The notes beneath the pieces were generated by a model that was not told the origin of the DNA, did not search any database, and was given only the letters and a program-made list of their open reading frames with translations. From NCBI GenBank assembly GCA_006384855.1, contig VCJN01003004.1, positions 62,001-126,000 of the forward strand: a DNA stretch of 64,000 nt, in the 5' to 3' direction. This DNA is from Tetraselmis striata (taxonomy: Eukaryota > Chlorophyta > Chlorodendrophyceae > Chlorodendrales > Chlorodendraceae). The position numbers were made by a program, and so were the translations under genes. This document shows, piece after piece, positions 21,591 to 31,239 of this stretch; positions within the stretch are counted from its first letter, which is position 1, and every line of letters begins with the position of its first letter.

Positions 21591-22850
21591 GGCATTAGTC
21601 GGTGCCTACTAAGTAAGGAATGCTCGTACGACTGTCGACTGATAATATGTAGTCGCTAATGGTATTTTGATGTGTATGGCGGTCTTACACCCCCTATAGT
21701 GCTGGAACTCCTGTCACTCTTTCATAGTTGCTGTTAGTTCTGTTTGTAGTGCGCTTTTGCGAAAGCCCTTATGTAATAATCAAAAATTCTGTCACGCTAC
21801 TCGCCCCAATTGGACTTGCGGGTCATGCTCCAGCCCCAATTTCCTTCCTTTCTAGTACAGAGCGTCATCGCATACTCGGGGCTTTCCGTATTCTAAATTG
21901 GAAATCGCTGCCCATGAAACGGCGCCGCCGTCGCGTGGAGACGCGGCAATATGGGCGGTTTCACTGTTGTTACAGTACCGGTGGTCCTGTCCTGGGAGAT
22001 GAGAAAACAAATGGGCGGCGGATTCCGGCCCCGTTGTGCTGCTGGTTCAGCTGCTCGCGCGCTGCGGGCGGGACCATATCATCTGCTACCTGCTGTCGCT
22101 ATACTCGTTCGTGTGAATTACAGAAATACCAGTAAGAACGCGACGCGAAAATAAATATCCGCAGCGCCGCGACTGCCAGTGACTGGCTATAGTTGTGACT
22201 GGATATACTCGTACCAGTATAAACCCATACCAGCCAGCGACGCGCTCTACTCCACCGTGGCGTCACCCACCTCACAACCTGTGGGACTCCTATCTCCTCA
22301 GTTCCCTCCTTCCCCACAGGCACTGGCCTTACTAGGCGAGCGGCTCAGAGGGAGGCATGAGTTGCCGTTCTGTTACGCAGCTTGCCCCCTAGCCTCCCGT
22401 CGGCCAACGGCGCGCACCCGTGCAAAATCCTCCGCATCACAGGGGTTCTGCATTTATATTCATTTCTTTCACCTTCACTCTCGTTCATTTGATAGTGAAC
22501 AGCGCCCACGCGCACAGCTCGCGCTATCTGTAACCTAGGTCATCAGCAGTGATATGATTTTTTCCCTGCCTTGCGCTGCCATTACCCGGTCACGCTTCGC
22601 GTGCAGATAGCAGCAGCCAATGCCGCGTTTGTTGTCTTGGCGGGCCGGGCCCGGGGGGGGAACTCGCGGCTGAACCAAGTGCCGCGGCTGCGCCCCTGTG
22701 CAGGCCGTTCGTAGCGTCCTCCGCACCGCTGCAAGGCGCAGCCCCGCCGAAATTCAGCATTTGCGTGGGCACGTTGCGCCTCCCGGCGGTCTAGGTTCTT
22801 CCAGAGCACTCTGGCGACACGAGGCAGAAGCCCTCCCAGCAGCTGCGAAA
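21591..22850. other. spacer with repeat fragments, no supported gene
   Basis: It contains an exact TAGTCGCTA (21650-21658) and, at about 21718-21788, a tail-only copy of LINE family A (CTGTTAGTTCTGTTTGTAGT, then AAAGCCCTTATGTAA). That tail is bounded by CTGTCAC at 21711-21717 and 21789-21795. The frames at 21728-22538 show no domain. The last 200 bases are the 5' flank of the coiled-coil gene. Confidence 0.5.
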
Positions 22851-23805
22851 ATGGCTGGAGGCGAGCGCTCCCCAAGCGGCTCACCTGATACGAAGCAGCC
22901 ACGGCGGAGAGAGGTGGACCCCTTGTCAGTCCTGCCTGCAGAAGCAGCAAGTTGAGTTGGGAAAGCTTAGCAGCGTTGACGGATCCCTTCATCTGACATA
23001 TACCCCTGTGTCCTTTGGTGTGCAGAGAGGCTCACCGAACTCGAACAAGCAAGCCAAAGACGGCGTAGAGGCTCAAGCACTTCTGCGCAATCTCAAGCAG
23101 CAGCTCCAAATGGAGAGCATGGCGCGCAGGGCGGCAGAGAGGGAGCGCCTGGCGCTGCAGAAGCAGCTGGAAGGAAGCTTCCGTGTTGGGGACAGAGGCG
23201 ATGGCGAAGGCCGGATTCGAAGGGCGCCTGGGGATGCCAATCTTCGAGGCCCTGGCGGCCCGGCAGGCAAAGGCGAGCCCGGCAACCGGAAGCATGAACC
23301 CGCTCAACGACTTGCATCGGAGGCAATGTACGAGGAGCTCAACGGGGATGTAGGTTCCCTGAACCGTTGCTCTCCAGCAGAGTTGGAGCGCAGGCTCTAC
23401 AAGCTGAAGGAGGAACTCGCGGAGAAGGACCTCTGCCTTCGTGCCGAGCGGAAGGGCACCACTGCGGCACGGAAGTTCAAGGAGGGCGCAGTCAGCTTGA
23501 TAGAGAAGGCGCAGCTGCGTGAGGCGGAGGTTGAGGAAATCAGACAGCAGCTGCAGAGCCTGCTGCACGGCGACCGGTCGAAGTGGGCGGCTCAGGAGAA
23601 GAAGTCAGATCAAAACATGGTGCTCCTGAGGAAGGAGATCTTCCAGCTCACAAATGCCTTGTATATCGAGAGGAGGAGCAACCAACGACTCACAGAGCAG
23701 CTTCTCCGTGAAAAGAAGATGAAGGATCACGCTGTCATGCTGATTACCAACCGCGCCAAGCAGACTGCAAGCACCGACAACCCGCTCCTCTGGTTCAAGA
23801 AATGA
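22851..23805 (+). CDS. coiled-coil protein CC1, two exons, 280 aa (unrecognised)
   Basis: Exon 1 is 22851-22913 (21 codons, MAGGERSPSGSPDTKQPRRR plus E). The intron is 22914-23025 (112 nt, GAG|GTGGAC to TTTGGTGTGCAG, phase 0). Exon 2 is 23026-23805. The protein has a short basic Ser/Pro head, a first helix (LLRNLKQQLQMESMARRAAE), a Gly/Arg-rich linker at about residues 75-120, then a long charged coiled coil (ELERRLYKLKEELAEKDLCL onwards) and a conserved-looking tail (REKKMKDHAVMLITNRAKQ). No enzymatic motif is seen. The frame is also open upstream of the intron, but without an in-frame ATG, which favours the spliced model. Its organisation parallels CC2 at 25123-26079 (length, one phase-0 intron of about 111 nt after a short first exon, C-terminal motif), so the two look like diverged inverted duplicates. 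A cytoskeletal or scaffold role is only a guess. Confidence 0.7.
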
Positions 23806-25122
23806 GACGCCCAGGCCATGGACGGGGCTTCCGCCTCAAGCAATAGTACCGAAGCTGAAACCTTTCTCTAGGCGACTCTGCAACGAAAAGGGCGACAGCG
23901 ATCTGTACATAGAGGATACTGACAAAAGGCATCAGGCTGCTTTGCGTGCAGCTTGCAGTCAGCGTTATTAGCACCAAGTTCCTCAGTGCCAATGCGCACT
24001 GTGCGATAAGCGCCATGTTATGGCATGCCACGTTCATGATTTCTGGAGCATGCAGCTCACCCAGCTAGCACCGCAGTGTAATGGTGCCTTGCACCGGGCT
24101 GCGCATGCAGTCTGCCGGGCAACTCTGTTCTTGCTGTGCAGCCCCTAAACCTGGAAACAGCGCCATCCAGCGTCATGCAGTGTGGGTGAGCAGCGTAGTC
24201 GTCAGACTTGGAAGGCTGGAAAGTAGGAGAGAAGTTTGTGTATCAGGGGCATTTTCGATTTATTGCCATCCAGCAGGCGGAACATTTGAGAAGCATGAGA
24301 TAAAACCCGTCTCAGGGGAGGAGAGACAACTGTGCATGTATTCTCCCCATCATCTGGCTCTGCACGTTACAGCAACAGCATTGAGAATGTGTGTCCTGGC
24401 ACAGCCCATCCATGTACTCAATGTGTTTTAGGTGCATGTGATGTCTGAAGACGGTGGCATCAGTGGCCCGAATAAACAGTGCTGGCCCTTTCACGCCGCA
24501 GTTGCTGCGGGGTGCAACGGTCCGGATATAAAGAATGTGCCTGCTGTGCGCATGAGCATTCTTTGCTGTTAGGAGTAGCAATATCATGGCATGTCCAGTA
24601 TCATGGCACCCGCGCATTTATGCCTTCTTACAGATGTACATGCCCTGTCTGTGCGAAATTTGCTGAACGGATTAGACCTTCGTACCCCAGGGATGTAAGA
24701 CCATCGATGGACTTCAGAAAACATCCTGAAAATAATTGGTCTTGAACAAATAAAGAAGTTCGTGTGTGTTACCGCCGTGGATTTATCGACGTTCTCCCTA
24801 GTACAAAAGGAAAGAAAAATACTAAACCTAAACACAAAAATGTTGAGCAGCATGCCCGCCTTGCACGTGTGTACTAACCTGCGATGACCGACTTGAGTAT
24901 GGATACAGCCGAGCGCTCATGTCATGCCATGTGATTGACGAGCTCAATGCACTTGCAACACACATTTCGACAGCATGGGCAGCTCACTTGCAAAGGTAAT
25001 ATTCAAAGCTACGGGGTCGCTTTTTGTTGGCATTCAAAAGGTGTATAACCCACATTGTCTAATGCATCATCAGTGTTCACAGGCGGCTCAGATCAGGAAA
25101 CACATGATCTCAGTAGAGTGCA
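23806..25122. other. region between the convergent coiled-coil genes
   Basis: I see no further gene. It should hold both 3' UTRs. A TGTAA occurs at about 24077 behind CC1. The sequence is of mixed composition with no obvious repeats or long frames. Confidence 0.5.
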
Positions 25123-26079
25123 TCAGTCACTATCCCCGTCACCGTCCTCCTTGTCCTCGCCCGTATCTGCAAACTTGTTCGACCGCTTGCCAATGTAGTT
25201 CATGGCGCGCTCTTTCATCTCCTGGACCGAGGTGATCTCCCGTATCAACTGACGCCGCCGGGACTCTTCCCTCTGCAGCAGCAGGTGCAACGCATTGACG
25301 TCTCGGCGCTTCTGCATTGCCTGCATTTGCATCTGGCTGAGGTCCGCCACCCAGGCACGGTGCTCCATGTCCGCAATCTGAGCCTCCAGGCGCGCTTGCT
25401 TCTTCATGGCCTCCTCAAGCTTCTTAGTCTTCTCCAGGGAGTTGTCCGCCTCCATGCTCATCTGGAGTGCGTTCCAGCGTGAAGCACGCTCGCGTTTCAA
25501 CTCCTCCTCCAGCTCATTGCATTGCTGCAGGTGCTGCTGCACGCACTCCATCAACCTCTCCCTGCTGCCGGGAATGTCGTCGTCTCGCTCTTCATCATGC
25601 GCACCCCTCGAGAGCTCCTCGCGTGCTCCTGGGGCACCGTGACGCTTGCTGTGAGGCCGCTCCTCCTGTCCGGACGATCCGGTCAGCGGGCGCTCGCCCT
25701 GGTTGCCTACTCGGAGGTGCTTGACCTGCTCCATCAACATGTATCGCTCCTCCTCCTCCTGCATGCGAAGGGACTGCTCCTCTTCGATCCGCCTCCTCAG
25801 AGCATGCACTTGGTCCAGGTAAGCCGCGCGCTCGTCGCTGGCTACTGCGGCTGCTTCAAGTGACTGGTCTCTCAATGGGACGGTCGACCGCTCATCTAGC
25901 GGTTGCATGTCCTCAGGCTCGGACCCAGAATCTGATGACATTGTCCGCGCACGCCTGGTCTGTACAAAGCACAGCAGAGTAGAGTGAGTCAGCGTACTTG
26001 CCGGCTTCAAGTGCAGCGTGACTGAAATCACCTCCCATTCAGCCAAAAACACGAGACAGGTCACACTGACCTTTGACAT
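25123..26079 (-). CDS. coiled-coil protein CC2, two exons, 281 aa (unrecognised)
   Basis: Exon 1 is 26071-26079 (only Met-Ser-Lys). The intron is 25960-26070 (111 nt; AAG|GTCAGTG to CTTTGTACAG, phase 0). Exon 2 is 25123-25959. An ATG at 25941 could also start the protein (MSSDSGSEPEDMQ). The N-terminus is acidic. Helical segments follow (YLDQVHALRRRIEEEQSLRM, later NELEEELKRERASRWNALQM), with a charged linker near residues 120-165. The end is NALHLLLQREESRRRQLIRE, then MKERAMNYIGKRSNKFADTG and an acidic tail. No catalytic motif is seen. It resembles CC1 in layout and in the NAL...ER...MK(D/E).A...I..R pattern near the C-terminus. The function is unknown. Confidence 0.7.
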   Translation of the reverse strand: MSKVSVTCLVFLAEWEVISVTLHLKPASTLTHSTLLCFVQTRRARTMSSDSGSEPEDMQPLDERSTVPLRDQSLEAAAVASDERAAYLDQVHALRRRIEEEQSLRMQEEEERYMLMEQVKHLRVGNQGERPLTGSSGQEERPHSKRHGAPGAREELSRGAHDEERDDDIPGSRERLMECVQQHLQQCNELEEELKRERASRWNALQMSMEADNSLEKTKKLEEAMKKQARLEAQIADMEHRAWVADLSQMQMQAMQKRRDVNALHLLLQREESRRRQLIREITSVQEMKERAMNYIGKRSNKFADTGEDKEDGDGDSD

Positions 26080-27434
26080 GAAACTTCTCCCTGCTGTCTG
26101 GGCTGGACCACCTAGTCGCTAGCACTCGTACCACGCCCGGGTTTCCTACAACTCCGTTTCAGAGCAGTGAGTATGCAACTCCGCTCTCAGAATGTGTGCT
26201 GGGGCGGTGTCCCCCTACGGTCCTGGATGCGGTCCTCCTGGGCTTGACACTGTGCATATCAGGGATGCAAGGACGGAGAGTGTCAGTCGCGATGTCCTGG
26301 ACAGCTAATCCACTCCGCGCACGGACGTTCCAGCCCCACAGCTGCCAGCACCAGAACGTTCGCCACGGCTGGGCAAAGCGGGTGGGGCGAACTCTACGTA
26401 CGACCCACACGCCGACGCCAAGAGTTTAGAATTGAACACCTCGAAGGTTCTGGGACACGAGACATCTCACTGGAGGCGGGTATTGCTTCAAGATCCCCAA
26501 AAGATGCTTGGGGCGCTCTAGCAACCGCCCCGCGGCCAGGGCAGGCCGCCGCTGTCTCAGAGACATCCGCCAGTGCATATTACGAAAACAAGATAATAAA
26601 GCACAAGGGGGGCGCAGTAACAACGCGATGAGTGAGAAACGGCCGGGGAATACGGGTACCCGTAATCCTTACGAGTAGGATGCCTGCCCTCAATGCGCTG
26701 TCGCCCTGCTTCACACGCTCCCTGCAATCAACCCAACCGCATGGCAAGTGAAGGGCTGCATATGGGGACTTTGCTCGGTACCGCCATCTTCTGCGAGTAT
26801 TGTTGCGCAGTCTTAAGTGCTCGATACTTTTACCTGCCAAGACTGGTCCCACTACCACTATCTACCGGTATCTAACTTTTCAATGTTTTCTGGCGCTGAA
26901 GCAGAGCCGGCGACATACATCTAGACCAGGAAGTGCGAAGGACGTTAGCCAGGCTGGCTCTGGGCTCTAAAAACAAGCCCGCCGCGACAAATGAAGTAGT
27001 CCTTACCCGTCTCCAGAGCTTCTATGGGCCTGCGCCACTTGCCACTTAATATTGCCGCTGTGCTGCTGAGGTGGGACAAAGGTGGGCCGTATTATGGGCT
27101 CGCTGGAGTAGGGATACGGCGGTGTCTAGCTTGAACTTTATATACGTACCGGGTACCGGTATCCCGGCTCATGCTGGAACTTTCATCTCCAGCAGACCGT
27201 CCGCACGACATTATACGAGTACTGTATTGTACACGACTATTGGATATAAAATCACTAATTTATTTATTACTATTGTTTAGAACATGGTCGCAATTTATGA
27301 TACATGGTCGCTATTGCTCTATACAATATAACTACGTGGGAGGGAACGAATTATGGCGAATTGGGGCAGGCATGAGTTTGCCGGGTACTGTACAGGTATG
27401 CTAGCAAATTTTCCCTACACACGGTTGCGAGTCA
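26080..27434. other. spacer, no supported gene
   Basis: It contains an exact TAGTCGCTA (26113-26121), GGTACC palindromes (for example ACGGGTACCCGT near 26653) and AT-rich sequence around 27230-27350. The frames are short and domain-free. Confidence 0.5.
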
Positions 27435-27695
27435 TAAAAGTAAAAGTAAAGTTCGCCCCGGGACATCGGCCGAAGCCGCCCCAGCACTTGACCTCGTGCG
27501 CCAACTGCAGTCGTAGGTCTGGCATAGCCCACAGACCATTGCCTCATTCGAACCCCGAAGGGCTAATGCATCAACCGAGGAAACCCGGGACACGCCGGGC
27601 CGATATTGCCGAAATACATCGGCCAGGAATCGAACCCGGTACCTCTCGCACACGAGACGACCGCTCTACCGAGCGGACAAGGGATGTACCCACAC
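27435..27695 (-). mobile_element. SINE copy 3, most complete, tRNA-related head
   Basis: Read on the minus strand from about 27695, the head has an A-box-like GCTCGGTAGAGCGG and a B-box GGGTTCGATTCC about 30 bases on. The body follows: CGGTTGATGCATTAGCCCTT, ATGAGGCAATGG, CCAGACCTACGACTGCAGTT and CGATGTCCCGGGGCGAAC. It ends in TTTACTTTTACTTTTATG. The head folds partly like a tRNA (D-arm and T-arm), but the anticodon stem is imperfect, so it is a tRNA-derived SINE and not a tRNA gene. Internal pol III boxes would drive it. It is the reference copy for the fragments at 17090, 20190/21476 and 55612. Confidence 0.75.
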
Positions 27696-28202
27696 TCAGC
27701 GCGTCCAGGTTTATAGAGCTGCGCTATGTCCTTACACCCGTACCCTGTGCACACGTAGAGGCGCGCGGCGCGGCATAGCGGCAGCATCGGTACAGCCATA
27801 GTCGCTCGTCGCCACAGGGTAGCGACTATCGGCATTGTGCTAGCAGCGCAGCTTCGCGTACTGGTACTATGTTACGGAAATGGTACGATATCGGTACCCG
27901 GTACCGGTGCCGCACCATCAGTACACCGCCGCGCCTGCGCGCGCCGTCGCCCCGCCCGCGCCGCGGCAGCAGGCAAAATATAAACCCTAGGTAGGTACAG
28001 TTGTAGGTACCCGGCACCTTATTTACATATATATTTAAGGATTACTAAGGATTATTCCGCGCCGTACCGGCGTACGGGTACCCACGCATTGTCTACATGT
28101 GCATCGTCAGAAATGTAAAGCACTATCAGCATAAATATAGGGGCGCGTAAATAAATCGTCGCTAGTCGCGAAGGATTACAGGTAGGATGAGTATCTGAGT
28201 AT
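27696..28202. other. spacer rich in GGTACC palindromes
   Basis: No gene. It contains TAGCGACTA (27820-27828, the reverse complement of TAGTCGCTA) and several overlapping GGTACC/CCGGTACCGG words near 27890-27910. Confidence 0.6.
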
Positions 28203-28385
28203 TGTTCTAAACTAGTTTATGTGGTTTCTCTACCTGTACGAGATAGCCCTGCCTGGCGCGGCGCCCGTAGCGCGTGTTTGCGCGCGCACGATTGCGGGGG
28301 CCGGTCAGAGCCACCACCTGCCTTCACGGCGGACCGACCGGTCACTCTCCTTTGCTGTGGCACGCTCCATCGAGCGCACCACAGC
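28203..28385 (+). repeat. split direct repeat A1 of the DIRS-like element
   Basis: It begins TGTTCTAAACTAGTTTATG and ends at CGCACCACAGC. It is repeated at 30953-31131 with one substitution and a 4-base indel. Confidence 0.9.
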
Positions 28386-28604
28386 AAAGTCGCGGCAATT
28401 TTGCCGCGCAGGGTGCCGGTCTTCCGCCATCGTACCATGTACGGTGAGCGACGCCTTTCGGGCCCCCCCTGGGAGAAACCCGTTAGGGTTTGTGTGGTTA
28501 ATGTACGCGCGCCGCTTGCGACGTGCTAACTACTACCCGCGAACGAGCTGCTGATTACTCGCCCAACGCGAGGAGAGGACGAAGCTGCAGCGCTTCCCCA
28601 TTCA

Positions 28605-30925
28605 GTGGAACAAGGTCCAAGACCTTCGACCAGTGTCGACCAACAGAAACCCCTGGCTGCCCCTTCCCTTGTGGGCATGGCTCGATCCGTACTGGCCCCT
28701 ACTCGGCGTAGGTGTCGCGATGCGCTCCGATTGGGGCGTAAGCCGACGCACGCCCGCCGTCTAGTACAGATTCGAGTACAAAGTGACAGTACACTGCCAG
28801 TGGCCAAGCCAGCGCCCAGTGGCACATGGCTACTCCCACGCCGCGGCACTCCTACTGTGCCGCGCACCGTGGACCCTGACGCCGACGCGGACAGGGCCAG
28901 CAGAGCGACAGGGCGCTCTGCTCTCCCCCCTCGCGACATCCATCGCGCCAATTCCTGTACTCCCGACTCCCCCTTTATGAGACATCGCGTCCGTCGTAAT
29001 CTCGGCAACTGGCAAGCCGCTGGCGCAAATCGCAGTGTTCTCAACTGGATATCCCGAGGTGTACGCGTTCCTTTCTTGGACGGGCTTGCCCCACCTTCTT
29101 TTCATCAGGGGGTGTCAATGGGGGATGCTACTCCTGCTCAACTGGAGTTTAGGGACGGTGAATTGGCTCGCTTCCTGGCCGTTGGGGCCTGGGAGCGAGG
29201 CTACTGCGCAAAATGGGTGTCCCGGCTGTTCCTAGTTTCTAAGCCTGGAACAAACAAATGGAGGCTCATCATTGACCTTCGCCCCCTGAACCGCTATTGT
29301 GAGACGCGCGATCTTTCGTTTGAGACGCTTTCGCATTTACGCAACCTGGCGCGCCCTGGGGACTACATGTTGCAGATGGACCTGCAGTTGGAATCGCCCC
29401 TGAGGACAGGGATTTTTTCACTGTCGATTAGCGCGGCACTCCGTACCGACTGGCTGGCCTTCCCATGGGCTGGTCTTTGTCCCCCTATTACTTCTGCCAA
29501 TTCACCAACGTCCTCACTAGGGCATTGCGTCGTAACCCGGCTGAAGCAGACGGCACACCTATTCCCCGGCGACGATTTGGCCTGCGCATGTTGCCCTACA
29601 TGGACGATTTCCTGTTTCTAGCTCGGACTCATGCTGAGGCCATTTGGCAACGTGACTACATCGAACGCCACCTCTCGGGCTTTGGTCTGCTGCGCAACCC
29701 CAACAAGGGCGTGTAAGAGCCCACCCAGAAGCTCGTGCACCTGGGGTTAGAAATTGACACATCGGGGTCACCTACTCTTCGTGCGCCCGCTGATAAACTC
29801 GCCAGCATTGCTCGCGCGGCCAAACGCCTAATCCAACGAGCAAAACGCGATCGTCGGTGGTTGCCAGCTCGCGAGTTGGCCGCTCTCGCGGGCAAATGCC
29901 AGTTTCTCTACTTGGCCATTGCCCCTGCCCGTTTCTACCTTCGTGAGCTGCATGATGTGCTCAAGACGCGCGACTCTTGGTCCGGCCGCGTCAAGCTTAC
30001 CCGCCAGCTCGAACGCGATCTGCAATGGTGGGTGGGTGTGCCCACCCAACACAACGGCCGTCCCATTAACCGCCCCGTCAAAACCGGATACCTACACGTC
30101 GACAGTTCGTCGTACGGCTGGGGTGCCGTTTTGAACGAGCACCATGAAGCTCGGGATTTTTGGTACGACGATGACCGCAATGCGCACATTACCCTGAAAG
30201 AGCTCAAAGCCGTCCGCTTGGCTATTGAGTCCTTCCTCCCCATGCTCCAAAACCGCCACATCCGCTTGCACGAGGATAACCAAGCAGTTGTCGGCGTCCT
30301 CACTAACCTTACCTCTCGCTCTCCACGCCTCATGGCTGAGCTACGCAAAACGTGGTACCTCATGGACACGCACGGCATCACCCTTTCCGTGCGCTACATC
30401 CGTTCTGCGGCGAATATCTGGGCTGACCGCCTTAGTCGCGAGGTTGATTGCGACGACTGGCAGTTCAACCCTCGTCGATTCGCCTCGCTCACTGCTAAAT
30501 GGGGCGCCTGCACCATCGACCGCTTCGCGACTTCTGAAAACGCCCTCCTGCCCCGCTACAACGCCCGCTGGCGTGACCCGCGGTGCGAGGCCGTCGACGC
30601 CCTGCGCCTCTCCGACGCTGCATGGCGTTGCGAACGTAACTGGTGTAACCCTCCGTGGAACCTCATCGGCGATCTAGTCTCCAAACTTGAGTCCAGCGGT
30701 GCCCCAGCCATCGTCATTGTTCCCTACTGGCCTGACAAAGCTTGGTACCAGCTCCTCTCAGAGATGTGCTCCGACATGCGCTCTTGGAAGCCGCGCCACG
30801 ACCTCTTCATTCCTGGCCGTACCGGCGACCGCCTTCCTGTGGGCGCACCCCGCTGGCCTGTCGTCGCCTTCAACATTCCCGCCCGTGACCCCCGCCCGTG
30901 GCTTGCTGCGCCCGGCATTTTCTAG
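28605..30925 (+). pseudogene. reverse transcriptase-RNase H polyprotein of the DIRS-like element, broken
   Basis: N-terminal part (28605-29390): a basic Ser/Pro-rich region, then RT motifs (WRLIIDLRPLNRYCE, RPGDYMLQMDLQ). After a frame change near 29390 the RT continues with GLPMGWSLSPYYF and the catalytic MLPYMDDFLFLA (frame of 29465-29716). In that second frame there is an in-frame TAG at about 29432 and a TAA at 29714. The third part (29735-30925) has RNase H: the Asp in YLHVDSSSYGWGAVL, the Glu in HITLKELKAVRLAIESF, the Asp in RLHEDNQAVVGVL and the Asp in SAANIWADRLSRE. Then comes the extension typical of DIRS-group Pol (IDRFATSENALLPRYNARW, CNPPWNLIGDL, VIVPYWPDKAWYQLL). At least one frameshift and two nonsense codons make it non-functional. 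DIRS-group membership is judged from the RNase H and the extension, not from a computed tree. Confidence 0.85.
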
Positions 30926-31239
30926 TCGGCAAACCATACGATCCTTGTGAAATGTTCTAAACTAGTTTATGTGGTTTCTCTACCTGTACGAGATAGCCCT
31001 GGCGCGGCGCCCGTAGCGCGTGTGTGCGCGCGCACGATTGCGGGGGCCGGTCAGAGCCACCACCTGCCTTCACGGCGGACCGACCGGTCACTCTCCTTTG
31101 CTGTGGCACGCTCCATCGAGCGCACCACAGCCCGCCCAACCCTCCCTGGCTGTGGGATCGTATGCCTGCAAATTCCTGAATATCACAACCTGTAACCAGA
31201 CCTGGCATTCTTCGGCAAACCAGACGATCCTTGTGAAAT
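30914..31239 (+). repeat. B1-A2-B2 right terminus of the DIRS-like element
   Basis: B1 (about 30914-30953) overlaps the end of the coding frame and abuts A2 (30953-31131). B2 (about 31203-31239) repeats B1 with one mismatch in the core CGGCAAACCA(T/G)ACGATCC. This is the signature of split-direct-repeat elements. Confidence 0.75.

Larger units (their letters stand above)
28203..31239 (+). mobile_element. DIRS-group retrotransposon with split direct repeats (PAT/kangaroo-like)
   Basis: Termini: repeat A1 (28203-28385) is nearly identical to A2 (30953-31131), differing by a 4-nt indel and one base. A2 is preceded by a short repeat B1 (about 30914-30953) that returns as B2 (about 31203-31239). 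The order A1-ORF-B1-A2-B2 is the split-direct-repeat layout of PAT/Ngaro/kangaroo elements, which replicate through circles and integrate with a tyrosine recombinase. The internal frame is a DIRS-type reverse transcriptase/RNase H, broken in three places. No tyrosine recombinase is visible on either strand. About 70 bases separate A2 from B2, which is not canonical, so the exact right end needs another copy. Confidence 0.7.

Noticed and set aside
27600..27695. Minus-strand tRNA gene
   Set aside because: D-arm and T-arm boxes are good, but the anticodon stem is mispaired and the piece continues into the SINE body shared with other copies.
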